Positions 48,602 through 56,962 of a stretch of 64,000 bases of DNA are shown piece after piece. Under the pieces are notes generated by a model. It searched no databases. It was not told the origin of the DNA and saw only the letters and a program-made list of their open reading frames with translations. The stretch's first letter is position 1. The number at the start of each line of letters is the position of its first letter. Origin of the DNA: Streptacidiphilus sp. P02-A3a (GTDB lineage: Bacteria; Actinomycetota; Actinomycetes; Streptomycetales; Streptomycetaceae); assembly GCF_014084105.1 (NCBI RefSeq), contig NZ_CP048289.1:5589922-5653921 (forward strand), in the 5' to 3' direction. Both the position numbers and the translations under genes were made by a program.

Positions 48602-50170
48602 ATGGCTCGGAAGAACACCCGTGCGACAGCCTGGGCCGCGGCCCTGCTGCTCGCCACCGGCGCCTCGGCGCTGCTCGTACTCCCCGGCGGGGCATCCGCC
48701 GCGCCGGTCAACCTGCTCGCCAACCCGGGCTTCGAGACCGGCGGCCTGTCCGGCTGGAGTTGCGACACCGGCACCGCCGCCGTGGTCACCACCCCGGTCC
48801 ACAGCGGCAGTTACGCTCTCGCCGGGACGCCCACCGGCAGCGACGACGCCGAGTGCGCGCAGACGGTGAGCGTGCAGCCGGACACCTCGTACACGCTGTC
48901 CGGCTTCGTCGAGGGCGCCTACGTGTACCTCGGGGTGACCGGCACCGGGACCACCGACACCGACAGTTGGACTGCCTCCGCGCCCAGTTGGCAGCAGCTG
49001 ACGACCACCTTCAGCACCGGCGCGGCCACCGGCAGCGTCACCGTCTACACCCACGGCTGGTACGCCGAGGGCACCTACCACGCGGACGACCTGGCCCTCA
49101 CCGGCCCGGCCGGGGCCTCCCCCACGCCCACGCCCACGCCGACCGCGACCGCCACGCCCACGCCCACGCCCACGGCCAGCCCGACGCCGACGGCCACCCC
49201 CACGGCCTCGCCGACGCCCACGCCCACGCCGACCGCCACCCCGACCGGTGGCAGCGGGGGTGGGACCACGGTCCAGGTGACGACTTCCAGCCAGCTCCAC
49301 CAGGCGCTGGCCGCCGTCGTCCCCGGCGAGACCATCCAGCTCGCGCCCGGGACCTACACCAACGAGTACACCGCCACCGTCAGCGGCACCGCCGCCGCGC
49401 CGATCACCCTCGAAGGCCCCGCCGGCGCGGTGATCACCGGCACCGGGGTCTCCAGCGCCTACGGCTTCCACCTGGAGGCCAGCCACTGGACGCTGTCGGG
49501 CTTCAGCGTCACCGACTTCCAGAAGGGCGTGGTGGTCGACGGCGGGGACGACGACACCGTCAACGGCCTCACCGTGTACGACATCGGTGACGAGGGCATC
49601 CACCTGCGCTCGTTCAGCAGCGACGACCTGGTGGAGAACAACCACGTCTACGACACCGGCCAGTACGACGCCGGGTTCGGCGAGGGGATCTACGTCGGCT
49701 CCGCCCAGAGCAACTGGGGCAGCTACAGCGGCGGCCAGCCGGACACCTCCAACGACGACGTGATCAGCGACAACACCATCGGCCCCGGTGTCACCGCCGA
49801 GAACATCGACATCAAGGAGGGGACCACCGGCGGCACCATCGAGGGCAACTCGTTCAACGCCACCGGCGAGGCGGACGCCAACTCGGCCGTGGCCTGGGTC
49901 GACGTCAAGGGCAACGACTACACGGTGGACCGCAACACCGGCATCGACGCCTACCAACAGGGCGTCCTGGTCGAGCAGTTGTACACCGGCTTCGGCTGCG
50001 GCAACAGCTTCGCCGACAACGACTTCAACCTCGGCGGCGCCCCCGGCTACGGCTTCGACATCACCGACCAGACCATCTGCGGCAGTGATCCGAACGTCGT
50101 CTACAGCTCCAACACGGTCCTCGGCGCGGGGTCCGGCACGGCCACCATCCCGGTGACACCGGCGAACTGA
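48602..50170 (+). CDS. secreted carbohydrate-binding, parallel beta-helix protein
   Basis: Exported protein of 522 residues; start ATG 48602 with GGGAGGATC upstream. Signal peptide about 1-32 (ends GGASAAP). A CBM4/9-like or CBM22-like sandwich opens LLANPGFETGGLSGWSCD (about 35-170), followed by a Thr/Pro-rich linker of about 50 residues encoded by tandem repeats. The C-terminal right-handed beta-helix (TTVQVTTSSQLHQALAAVVPGETIQL at its start; repeated GNDYTV, NNHVYD, DNDFNL rungs) is of the pectate-lyase/NosD superfamily. Probable polysaccharide lyase or hydrolase on plant or algal material; catalytic residues cannot be named. Confidence 0.85.
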   Translation: MARKNTRATAWAAALLLATGASALLVLPGGASAAPVNLLANPGFETGGLSGWSCDTGTAAVVTTPVHSGSYALAGTPTGSDDAECAQTVSVQPDTSYTLSGFVEGAYVYLGVTGTGTTDTDSWTASAPSWQQLTTTFSTGAATGSVTVYTHGWYAEGTYHADDLALTGPAGASPTPTPTPTATATPTPTPTASPTPTATPTASPTPTPTPTATPTGGSGGGTTVQVTTSSQLHQALAAVVPGETIQLAPGTYTNEYTATVSGTAAAPITLEGPAGAVITGTGVSSAYGFHLEASHWTLSGFSVTDFQKGVVVDGGDDDTVNGLTVYDIGDEGIHLRSFSSDDLVENNHVYDTGQYDAGFGEGIYVGSAQSNWGSYSGGQPDTSNDDVISDNTIGPGVTAENIDIKEGTTGGTIEGNSFNATGEADANSAVAWVDVKGNDYTVDRNTGIDAYQQGVLVEQLYTGFGCGNSFADNDFNLGGAPGYGFDITDQTICGSDPNVVYSSNTVLGAGSGTATIPVTPAN

Positions 50171-50188
50171 CGGTTCAACACGAATATT

Positions 50189-50220
50189 GGCCCCGGCCGG
50201 AGACAGCTCCGGTCGGGGCC
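50189..50220. terminator. bidirectional terminator hairpin
   Basis: GGCCCCGGCCGGA (50189-50201) pairs with TCCGGTCGGGGCC (50208-50220), one G-T pair, between the convergent beta-helix and ohr genes. Confidence 0.7.
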
Positions 50221-50252
50221 GCACGCGCGAGCGCGTGGCGTGGTGTCGCGGA

Positions 50253-50666
50253 CTACTCGACGACCAGCTCGACCGGGATGTTGCCGCGGGTGGCGTTGGA
50301 GTACGGGCAGACCTGGTGCGCCTGCTCCACCAGCTCGCGCCCGGTGCCGCCCTGCAGCGCGTCCGGGAGCTCCACCCGCAGCACCACGGCCAGGCCGAAG
50401 CCGCCCTGGTCGTTGCTGCCGATGCTCACCTCGGCGGTGACCGAGGCCTCGCTGGTGTCCACCTTCGCCTGTCGGCCGACCAGGCCGAGCGCGCTGGCGA
50501 AACAGGCCGCGTACCCGGCGGCGAACAGCTGCTCGGGGTTGGTGCCCTTGCCGTCGCCACCGAGCGCCGGGGGCAGGGCCAGGGTCAGGTCCAGCTGGCC
50601 GTCGGAACTGACCGCGCGGCCCTCGCGACCGTTGGCGGTGGCGGCGGCGGTGTAGATCGCGTCCAT
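50253..50666 (-). CDS. ohr: organic hydroperoxide resistance protein (OsmC/Ohr)
   Basis: Thiol peroxidase of 137 residues that reduces organic hydroperoxides. Both redox Cys are present in their family motifs: GYAACFASAL and QVCPYSNATRGNI. The N-terminus MDAIYTAAATANGREGR is normal for Ohr; ATG 50666 with AAGGAAGG upstream. Divergent from its repressor gene ohrR with 99 bases of AT-richer DNA between. Confidence 0.95.
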   Translation of the reverse strand: MDAIYTAAATANGREGRAVSSDGQLDLTLALPPALGGDGKGTNPEQLFAAGYAACFASALGLVGRQAKVDTSEASVTAEVSIGSNDQGGFGLAVVLRVELPDALQGGTGRELVEQAHQVCPYSNATRGNIPVELVVE

Positions 50667-50713
50667 GGTTGGTGACCTTCCTTCGATTCGACTACTCGGT
50701 CCGACTGACACCC

Positions 50714-50756
50714 ATATTAGCAGTACACAACTGAATTGTGCACAACTAAATAGTAT
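50714..50756. promoter_or_regulatory. ohr/ohrR promoter-operator region
   Basis: TAATAT on the minus strand (50719-50714) is a good -10 for ohr. TAGTAT (50751-50756) is a -10 for ohrR, so close to the ATG at 50766 that the ohrR message is probably leaderless. Between them CACAACT occurs twice (50726-50732, 50741-50747), and ACACAACTGAATTGTGC is an imperfect inverted repeat. This is the natural OhrR binding site, overlapping both promoters. Confidence 0.7.
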
Positions 50757-50765
50757 CCTTGAGTC

Positions 50766-51254
50766 ATGACGATCACCGCCGACCCCGACGACCTGCTGAA
50801 ACTGGAGCACCAGGTCTGCTTCGCGCTGCACAGCGCCTCCCGGACCTTCGGTGGCGTCTACCGCGAGGCGCTGCGCGACCTGGACCTCACCTACCCGCAA
50901 TACCTGGCCATGCTCACCCTCTGGGAGCACGGCGAGCTGCCGGTCAAGCGGATCGGCGAGCTGCTGCGGCTGGACTCGGGCACGCTCTCGCCGCTGCTGA
51001 AGCGGCTGGAGGCGGCCGGACTGGTACAGCGCGCCCGCAGTACCGAGGACGAGCGCTCGGTCATCGTCCGCCCCACCGCCACCGGTACCGCGCTGCGCGG
51101 TCGCGCCGGCGAGGTGCCCCGGCGGATCGCGGCGGCCACCGGACTGGACCCGGCGGAACTGCGCGTCCTGCACGGGATGCTGCTGCGGCTGACCGAGCGG
51201 CTGGACGCCGCCGGGGACGTCCGGGGCGAGTGCGGCGGCACCGAGCAGCAATGA
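50766..51254 (+). CDS. ohrR: MarR-family peroxide sensor/repressor
   Basis: A protein of 162 residues. The winged helix (LPVKRIGELLRLDSGTLSPLLKRLEAAG, then ARSTEDERSVIVRPT as the wing) and the sensing Cys in LEHQVCFALHSASR near residue 18, plus the adjacent Tyr in the LTYPQYLAML segment, identify OhrR. Oxidation of that Cys by organic peroxide releases DNA and switches on ohr. A further Cys near the C-terminus could form a disulfide. Confidence 0.93.
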   Translation: MTITADPDDLLKLEHQVCFALHSASRTFGGVYREALRDLDLTYPQYLAMLTLWEHGELPVKRIGELLRLDSGTLSPLLKRLEAAGLVQRARSTEDERSVIVRPTATGTALRGRAGEVPRRIAAATGLDPAELRVLHGMLLRLTERLDAAGDVRGECGGTEQQ

Positions 51255-51317
51255 TCAAACGAGGGGTGCCCTCCCGTGTCAGACTGTGCCTGCAAACGTC
51301 CGACACAGGAGGTCCCC

Positions 51318-51548
51318 ATGGCCGATGACGCAGCCGACGCCGCTACCGAGAACGCGGCGGCACCCGAGGCCCCGGAGCACCAGAGCCCCGAGGACGACCT
51401 GAAGCGCAAGTTCCGCGAGGCCCTGGCCCGCAAGCGCGGCCCGCAGGCCGACGCCAACGGCGCTGGGGGCGCCGGGGATCAGTCCAAGATCCACGGCACC
51501 CACGGCAAGTCCGGGGGGCAGCGCGACTTCCGCCGCAAGAGCGGCTGA
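51318..51548 (+). CDS. DUF5302 small acidic/basic protein
   Basis: A protein of 76 residues, start ATG 51318 behind a perfect AGGAGG. The N-terminal half is Ala/Glu-rich; the conserved core is DDLKRKFREALARKRG, then KIHGTHGKSGGQRDFRRKSG at the C-terminus. This matches the DUF5302 pattern found throughout streptomycetes. Likely disordered; function unknown. It follows ohrR by 63 bases and may be read through from it, but it has its own ribosome-binding site. Confidence 0.85.
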   Translation: MADDAADAATENAAAPEAPEHQSPEDDLKRKFREALARKRGPQADANGAGGAGDQSKIHGTHGKSGGQRDFRRKSG

Positions 51549-51564
51549 CCCGGAACGCCGGAAT

Positions 51565-51591
51565 CGGTCGACGGCGGACCGCCGTCGACCG
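51565..51591. terminator. bidirectional terminator hairpin
   Basis: CGGTCGACGGC (51565-51575) and GCCGTCGACCG (51581-51591) form a perfect 11-base-pair stem with a 5-base loop, between the convergent DUF5302 and paaE genes. Confidence 0.75.
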
Positions 51592-51604
51592 ACCTCAGCC
51601 CCGC

Positions 51605-52759
51605 TCAGCTGTCGAAGTCGACGGCGGCCTGCTCCGACAGCACCTCGGCCTGGCAGGTGAGCACGTAGCCCGCCGCCAGTTCGGCCTTCTCCAGCGCGTA
51701 GTTCCGGCGCATCCGCACCTCGCCGTCGACCAGCAGCGCCCGGCAGGTGCCGCAGACCCCGCCCTTGCAGGCGAACGGCAGGTCCGGGCGCACCCGCTGC
51801 GCCCCCTCCAGCACGGTGGTTCCCCGGGGCAGCGCCAGTGCCGTCTCCCGCCCGTCCAGCCGCACCGTCAGCCGGGCGGAGGGGCCCTGCGGCGCGGCGT
51901 CCGGGTGGCGCGGTTCCGGCGCGGCGGCGGCCTCCTCCTCGTCCGCGTAGAACAGCTCGCGGTGCACCCGCTCCTCGGGCACCCCGGCGGCGGCCAGCGC
52001 GGCGCGGGCGTCCTCCACCATGCCCAGCGGGCCGCACAGCCACCAGCCGTCGACGTCCTCGACCTCGACCAGGGCGCCGACCAGCGCCGCCAGCCGCTCG
52101 CGGTCCAGCCGTCCGCTGAACAGCTCCGCCTCGCGCGGCTCCCGGGAGAGCACGTGGACCAGCTGGAAGCGGTCGAGGTGCTCGTCCTTCAGGTCGGCCA
52201 GGGCGTCGGCGAACATCACCGTGTCGCTGCGCCGGTTGCCGTAGAACAGGGTGACCCGGGCCCGCGGGTCGGCCAGCGCCGAGGCGGCGATCGACAGCAC
52301 CGGGGTGATCCCGGACCCGGCGGCGACCAGCGCGTGATGGGCCGGACGGCTCAGGTCGGGGGTGAAGTTGCCCAGCGGCGGCAGCGCCTCCACCGGGTCG
52401 CCGACCGTGAGGCCGTTCAGCAGCCAGCTGGAGAACAACCCGCCGGGGACCTCGCGGACGCCGATCCGCAGCGGCCCGCCGACCGGCGCGCACAGCGAGT
52501 ACGAGCGCCGCTCGTCGCGCCCGTCCACCATCCGGCGCAGCGTCAGCGACTGCCCGGCGCGGAAGGCGAACTCGGCGGCCAGTTCCTCGGGCACGGCGAA
52601 GGTGACGGCTACGGCGTCGTCGCACAGCCGCTCGACGGCGGCGACCCGCAGCGTGTGCCAGCGCGGCGCGGTCCGGCGGCCGGTCGCCGAAGCGGCCGGG
52701 GCAGCGGCCGGGGCAGCGGCGGGGACAGTGCCGGGAACGGGGGCGGTCGGGCCGGGCAT
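51605..52759 (-). CDS. paaE: phenylacetyl-CoA epoxidase reductase subunit
   Basis: Passes electrons from NADPH to the di-iron oxygenase PaaAC. 384 residues: an Ala/Pro-rich N-terminal tail, FAD domain (RRSYSLCAP), nucleotide domain (ALVAAGSGITPVLSI, YGNRRSDTVMFADAL) and a C-terminal plant-type ferredoxin domain with CKGGVCGTC and the fourth Cys in LTCQAE. All cluster ligands are present. Its ATG shares one base with the paaD stop. Last gene of paaABCDE. Confidence 0.95.
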   Translation of the reverse strand: MPGPTAPVPGTVPAAAPAAAPAASATGRRTAPRWHTLRVAAVERLCDDAVAVTFAVPEELAAEFAFRAGQSLTLRRMVDGRDERRSYSLCAPVGGPLRIGVREVPGGLFSSWLLNGLTVGDPVEALPPLGNFTPDLSRPAHHALVAAGSGITPVLSIAASALADPRARVTLFYGNRRSDTVMFADALADLKDEHLDRFQLVHVLSREPREAELFSGRLDRERLAALVGALVEVEDVDGWWLCGPLGMVEDARAALAAAGVPEERVHRELFYADEEEAAAAPEPRHPDAAPQGPSARLTVRLDGRETALALPRGTTVLEGAQRVRPDLPFACKGGVCGTCRALLVDGEVRMRRNYALEKAELAAGYVLTCQAEVLSEQAAVDFDS

Positions 52760-53265
52760 CAAAGCTCCTTGACCTGTTCGAAGGGTTCCCGGCAGGACCG
52801 GCAGCGCCGTAGCGCCTTGCAGGCCGTGGCCGAGAAGCGGCTGGTCTCCTCGGTGTCCGCGGAACCGCAGAGCGGGCAGTGCACGAGCGTGCGGGTGGGC
52901 GTCAGGGTCAGCGGCACCGGGCCGCCGGGCGCCCGGTGCGGCGCCGGTCCGGGCGGCGCGATCCCGCCCGCGGCGAGCTTGGCCCGGCCCTGCGGGGTGA
53001 TCCAGTCGCTGGACCACGGCGGGTCGAGCACGGTGCGGACCTCGACCCGGGTGAAACCCGCGGCCCGTAGCGCCGCGTCCACGTCGGCGCGCATCTCGGC
53101 GAGCGCCGGGCAACCGCTGTAGGTGGGCGCGAGCGTCGCCACGACCTGGCCGTCCGGCGCGACGGTGACCTCACGCAGCACGCCGAGGTCGGCCAGGGTC
53201 AGCATCGGCAGCTCCGGGTCGAGCACCTGGGCGGCGGTGTCGCGGGCGAGTTGCAGCAGGGTCAC
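52759..53265 (-). CDS. paaD: phenylacetate pathway protein PaaD, iron-sulfur assembly type
   Basis: A protein of 168 residues, GTG 53265 overlapping the paaC stop. The N-terminal MIP18/DUF59 domain is seen in VLDPELPMLTLADLGVLREV and APTYSGCPALAEMRADV. The C-terminal zinc/iron knuckles are CPLCGSADTEETSRFSATACK with CRSC following. PaaD is thought to help mature the ferredoxin-type cluster of PaaE. Confidence 0.93.
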   Translation of the reverse strand: MTLLQLARDTAAQVLDPELPMLTLADLGVLREVTVAPDGQVVATLAPTYSGCPALAEMRADVDAALRAAGFTRVEVRTVLDPPWSSDWITPQGRAKLAAGGIAPPGPAPHRAPGGPVPLTLTPTRTLVHCPLCGSADTEETSRFSATACKALRRCRSCREPFEQVKEL

Positions 53266-54107
53266 CACGTCGCCCCCGGATCGGCCCGGGCCACCGACTG
53301 GAGTTCGCCGAGCAGTTCCGCGAGGTGCGGGGTGTGCTCGCCGGCCCGGCCCCGGGGCAGCGGCTGCCCGGGAGCGGTGCTGCCCGGCACCGGAAGACCT
53401 GCCGCGTCCAGTACCTGAGCGAGCGTCAGTTCCAGTTCCGCGCGCAGCTCCGGCTCCGCGCCGTCGAGCAGCTCGGCGAGGTGCGGCCAGACCTGGTCCA
53501 GGGCCGCGCGCATCCGCCGCCGCGACTCCTCGGTGCCGTCGCCGAGCCGGACCGTCCACTGGGCGGCATGGTCGCGGTGGTACGCGAGTTCGTTGACGCC
53601 CTTGGCGGCGATGGCCGCGAGCACCGGGTCCCGGTGGGCGGTGAGCCGCTGGAACACGGCCAGCCGCCAGCTGGAGAACAGCAGCAGCCGGGCGACGCAG
53701 TGGGCGAAGTCGCCGTTCGGCAGCTCCGCGAGGACGACGTTGCGGAACTCCTCCGGCCCCCGGAAGTAGGCGAGTCGGTCCTCGTCGCGGCCCGCTTCCT
53801 CGGCCTGCCCGGCCCGCGACAGCAGCAGCCGGGCCTGGCCGAGCAGGTCCAGGCCGATGTTGGCGAGGGCCACCTCCTCCTCCAACTCCGGCGCGCGGGT
53901 CACCCATTCCGCCAGGCGCTGGGCGGACACCAGCGCGTCGTCGCCCAACGCCAGGCAGAGCGCCGTGAGTTCGTCCCGGTCCAGGCCCGGCGGCAGGGTG
54001 GTGTCGACGCCGTGGAGCGGATCCTCGAAGCCGGTGCCGAAGGCCCAGCGGGTGTCGCCCTCGGGCGAGGCCTCGGCGAGGGCGAGGTAGACGTGGTCGT
54101 CGGTCAT
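53262..54107 (-). CDS. paaC: phenylacetyl-CoA epoxidase subunit C
   Basis: Structural, inactive ferritin-like partner of PaaA; 281 residues from ATG 54107 (a start 13 codons earlier would overlap paaB by 17 bases). LALGDDALVSAQRLAEWVTRAPELEEE and ANIGLDLLGQARLL are PaaC hallmarks, as is NELAYHRDHAAQW. Together with PaaA it forms the catalytic core that converts phenylacetyl-CoA to its ring 1,2-epoxide. Confidence 0.94.
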   Translation of the reverse strand: MTDDHVYLALAEASPEGDTRWAFGTGFEDPLHGVDTTLPPGLDRDELTALCLALGDDALVSAQRLAEWVTRAPELEEEVALANIGLDLLGQARLLLSRAGQAEEAGRDEDRLAYFRGPEEFRNVVLAELPNGDFAHCVARLLLFSSWRLAVFQRLTAHRDPVLAAIAAKGVNELAYHRDHAAQWTVRLGDGTEESRRRMRAALDQVWPHLAELLDGAEPELRAELELTLAQVLDAAGLPVPGSTAPGQPLPRGRAGEHTPHLAELLGELQSVARADPGATW

Positions 54108-54129
54108 GGCCGCCTGCCGCTCCGGGTGC

Positions 54130-54420
54130 TCAGATGTGCGGGACATCGTCGGGGATGGCGTAGAAGGTGGGGTGCCGGTAGACCTTGTCCCCGCTGGGCG
54201 CGAAGAAGGGGTCCACCTCGTCGGGGGTGGAGGCGGTGATCGCGTCGGAGCGGACCACCCAGATGCTGACGCCCTCGTTGCGGCGGGTGTACAGGTCGCG
54301 GGCGTTGGTCAGCGCCATCCGCTCGTCGGGCGCGTGCAGCGAACCGACGTGCACATGGTTCAGGCCGCGCTTGCCGCGGACGAAGACCTCGTAGAGCGGC
54401 CACTCGGAGCGGGCGGTCAT
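54130..54420 (-). CDS. paaB: phenylacetyl-CoA epoxidase subunit B
   Basis: Small bridging subunit of 96 residues: [21 protein letters not shown] and [19 protein letters not shown] are diagnostic. The ATG overlaps the paaA stop by four bases. Confidence 0.95.
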   Translation of the reverse strand: MTARSEWPLYEVFVRGKRGLNHVHVGSLHAPDERMALTNARDLYTRRNEGVSIWVVRSDAITASTPDEVDPFFAPSGDKVYRHPTFYAIPDDVPHI

Positions 54421-55409
54421 GCCGGTACACCCTTCAGCTGTGTGATCTGTCCTGTCGCCCGGCCCTGCTGCCGGGCGGCGTGCGCGGCGGCGGCCTCGCG
54501 GACCCAGGCGCCGTCCTCGTGCGCCTGGCGGCGGCGTTCGGTGCGGGCCGCGTTGCACGGCCCGTCGCCGCTGATGACCCGTTGCAGTTCGCTCCAGTCC
54601 GGGGTGCCGAAGTCCCAGCTGTCGCGCTCCTCGTTCCAGGAGAGCTCCGGGTCCGGCAGCGACACTCCCAGCCGTTCGGCCTGAGGGACCGTCATGTCGA
54701 CGAAGCGCTGCCGCAGTTCGTCATTGCTGTGGCGCTTGATCCGCCAGGCCATGGAGCGGGCGCTGTTCGGCGAGTCGCCGTCCGGCGGGCCGAACATCAT
54801 CAGCGAGGGCCACCACCAGCGGTCCACCGCGTCCTGCACCTGCTCGCGCTGCTTGGCGCTGCCCCGCATCATCGTCAACAGCAGCTCGTAGCCCTGTCGC
54901 TGGTGGAAGGACTCCTCCTTGCAGATGCGGACCATGGCCCGGGCGTAGGGGCCGTAGGAGCTGCGGCACAGCGGCACCTGGTTGCAGATCGCCGCGCCGT
55001 CCACGAACCAGCCGATGACACCGACGTCGGCGAAGCTCAGCGTCGGGTAGTTGAAGATCGAGGAGTACTTCTGCCGTCCGCTGATCAGCCGCTCGGTCAG
55101 GTCCGCCCGGTCCGCGCCCAGGGTCTCGGTGGCGGAGTAGAGGTAGAGGCCGTGCCCGGCCTCGTCCTGCACCTTGGCGAAGAGGATCGCCTTGCGGCGC
55201 AGCGAGGGCGCCCGGGTGATCCACTCCCCCTCCGGCTGCATGCCGATGATCTCGGAGTGGGCATGCTGCGCGATCTGCCGGACGAGCGTGGCCCGGTAGC
55301 CGTCCGGCATCCAGTCGCGCGGTTCGATGCGCTGGTCGCGGGCGATGGTGTCGTCGAAACGGGACTCGGCCGCTGTCGGCGGCTCGGCACCGGTTTCCGG
55401 TACGGGCAT
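54417..55409 (-). CDS. paaA: phenylacetyl-CoA epoxidase catalytic subunit A
   Basis: Di-iron oxygenase subunit of 330 residues. The iron-binding helices are visible in [14 protein letters not shown] and [16 protein letters not shown] 55409 is preferred: AGGGAG lies eight bases upstream, whereas the in-frame GTG at 55418 would touch it. First gene of the paaABCDE unit, which covers only ring epoxidation. The phenylacetate-CoA ligase and later steps are not in the window. Confidence 0.95.
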   Translation of the reverse strand: MPVPETGAEPPTAAESRFDDTIARDQRIEPRDWMPDGYRATLVRQIAQHAHSEIIGMQPEGEWITRAPSLRRKAILFAKVQDEAGHGLYLYSATETLGADRADLTERLISGRQKYSSIFNYPTLSFADVGVIGWFVDGAAICNQVPLCRSSYGPYARAMVRICKEESFHQRQGYELLLTMMRGSAKQREQVQDAVDRWWWPSLMMFGPPDGDSPNSARSMAWRIKRHSNDELRQRFVDMTVPQAERLGVSLPDPELSWNEERDSWDFGTPDWSELQRVISGDGPCNAARTERRRQAHEDGAWVREAAAAHAARQQGRATGQITQLKGVPA

Positions 55410-55442
55410 ACGCGTCACTCCCTGGGCAGGCTGTCGGAACCA

Positions 55443-55471
55443 AGACTACCGAACGGTCGGTCGGTTCACAA
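55443..55471 (-). promoter_or_regulatory. paa promoter with embedded TetR-type (PaaR-like) operator
   Basis: On the minus strand, -35 TTGTGA (55471-55466), exactly 17 bases, then -10 TAGTCT (55448-55443). The spacer holds ACCGAACGGTCGGT (55448-55461 on the plus strand), which matches the core ACCGNNCGNNCGGT recalled for the corynebacterial phenylacetate repressor PaaR. A repressor there would block polymerase directly. No TetR-family gene lies nearby. Confidence 0.65.
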
Positions 55472-55506
55472 TGGCCTGCCCGGGCGCGCCGCCGCACCGG
55501 ACCGGA

Positions 55507-56886
55507 TCACACCCCGCGCACGTCACCCCCGCGCACCCGCAGCGTCGAGGCGATGTCCTCCGCCAGTCCCGGCAGCTCGGCCGGGGCCAGTGAGGAGACG
55601 GTCACCCGCACCCCGGGCGGCGAGTCGAGCCGGAACCGGCTGCCGGGCGCGACCGCCCAGCCGCGCTGAAGCAGCCCGGCGACGGTGGCGGTCTCGTCGG
55701 TCACCGGCACCCAGATGTTCAGCCCGCTGCGCCCGCGCGCCGCCACCCCGCGCGCGGCCAGCTCGGCGATCAGCCCGTCCCGCCGGGAACGGTAGGAGGC
55801 CGCGATGACCGCGGTGTCCTCGGCCGACCAGAGCGCGGCCACGGTCCGCTGGAGCAGGTGGCTCACCCAGCCCGCGCCCAGCCGCTGCCGTCCGCGCACC
55901 CGGTCCAGGGTGTCGCCGTCGGCGGCCAGGACGGCCACCCGCAGGTCCGGGCCGAGCGACTTGGCGGCGGACCTGAGCAGCGCCCAGTGCGTGGTGGTGG
56001 CCCGCCCGTCGGGTCCGGCGCCGAGCAGCTGGAAGTGCTGGTCGACGATGGCGTGACCGTGGTCGTCCTCGATCAGCAGCACGTCCGGGTGGAGCGAGAG
56101 CAGTGCTCTCAGTTCGGACGCCCGCTCCGCGCCGAGCGCCGCGCCGGTGGGGTTCTGCGCCCGGTTGGTCACCACGACCGCGCGTACCCCCTGGTCCAGC
56201 GCCCGGGCCAGCTCGCCCGGCAGCGGTCCGTCGTCGTCCACGGCGACCGGCACCGCCTTCAGCCCGAGCGCGGGCAGCAGGTCCAGCAGGCTGCCCCAGC
56301 CCGGGTCCTCCACCGCGACACCGTCGCCCGGGCGCAGCCGGGCCAGGAAGATCCGCTCGATGGCGTCCAGCGAGCCGGACGCGACCGCGATCCCCTCCGC
56401 TCCGGCGCCGGGCGCGCCGCCCAGCCTCGGCAGCGGCACCCCGTCCGCCGCGAAGGCGGCCGCCGCCAGCGCCCGCAGGCCCGGATCCAGCGCCGGACCG
56501 CCGTAGAGCACCTGCCCGGTCGCGTGCGCCCGGGCCGCCTGCCGGGTGGCCTGCTCCAGGTCGGGCAGCAGGGCCAGGTCCGGGTTGCCCTGGGACAGGT
56601 CCCGCACGCCCTCCGGGACGTCGAGCCGCACCGCGTCGCGGGAGGTGTGCGCGGGCCGGGCGCGGACCCGGCTGCCGCGCCGTCCGGCGGTCTCGATCAC
56701 TCCCCGGTCGCGCAGCAGCCGGTAGGCGGCGGCGACCGTGTTGGGGTTGACGCCGAGCTCCCCGGCCAGCTCCCGCAGCGGCGGGAGCGCCGCCCCCGGC
56801 GGCAACTCCCCCTCGCCGACCGCACGTTCGACGTCGGCGGCGATCTCCGTGGCGCGACGCCCATGAATCCGATAATCTCCTAGCAC
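55507..56886 (-). CDS. MocR-type GntR regulator with aminotransferase domain
   Basis: A protein of 459 residues. The N-terminal GntR winged helix (ADVERAVGEGELPPGAALPP, ELGVNPNTVAAAYRLLRDRG) is joined to a fold-type I aminotransferase domain: VEDPGWGSLLDLLPALG, VVTNRAQNPTGAALG, and the PLP lysine in RSAAKSLGPDLRV. MocR proteins sense PLP or amine substrates. GTG 56886 is preferred over ATG 56895, because the -10 element overlaps that ATG and the message would then be leaderless. Divergent from an FMN-binding PNPOx-like gene, which it may control. Confidence 0.88.
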   Translation of the reverse strand: MLGDYRIHGRRATEIAADVERAVGEGELPPGAALPPLRELAGELGVNPNTVAAAYRLLRDRGVIETAGRRGSRVRARPAHTSRDAVRLDVPEGVRDLSQGNPDLALLPDLEQATRQAARAHATGQVLYGGPALDPGLRALAAAAFAADGVPLPRLGGAPGAGAEGIAVASGSLDAIERIFLARLRPGDGVAVEDPGWGSLLDLLPALGLKAVPVAVDDDGPLPGELARALDQGVRAVVVTNRAQNPTGAALGAERASELRALLSLHPDVLLIEDDHGHAIVDQHFQLLGAGPDGRATTTHWALLRSAAKSLGPDLRVAVLAADGDTLDRVRGRQRLGAGWVSHLLQRTVAALWSAEDTAVIAASYRSRRDGLIAELAARGVAARGRSGLNIWVPVTDETATVAGLLQRGWAVAPGSRFRLDSPPGVRVTVSSLAPAELPGLAEDIASTLRVRGGDVRGV

Positions 56887-56893
56887 AAAGATC

Positions 56894-56922
56894 ATTATGC
56901 ACTAGTACAGATACGGTGTCGA
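56894..56922 (-). promoter_or_regulatory. promoter of the MocR gene
   Basis: TCGACA (56922-56917), 17-base spacer, CATAAT (56899-56894): five of six matches to each vegetative hexamer. The spacer contains the near-palindrome TGTACTAGTGCA, a plausible autoregulatory site. Transcription would start at about 56887, right at the GTG. Confidence 0.65.
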
Positions 56923-56962
56923 CCCTCGCCCGGGTCGCCCCCCACGGCCACGAGGAGCGCCG

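Noticed and set aside
49100-49255. Separate repeat or regulatory element
   Set aside because: These CCCACGCC-type repeats simply code for the Thr/Pro linker of the secreted protein.
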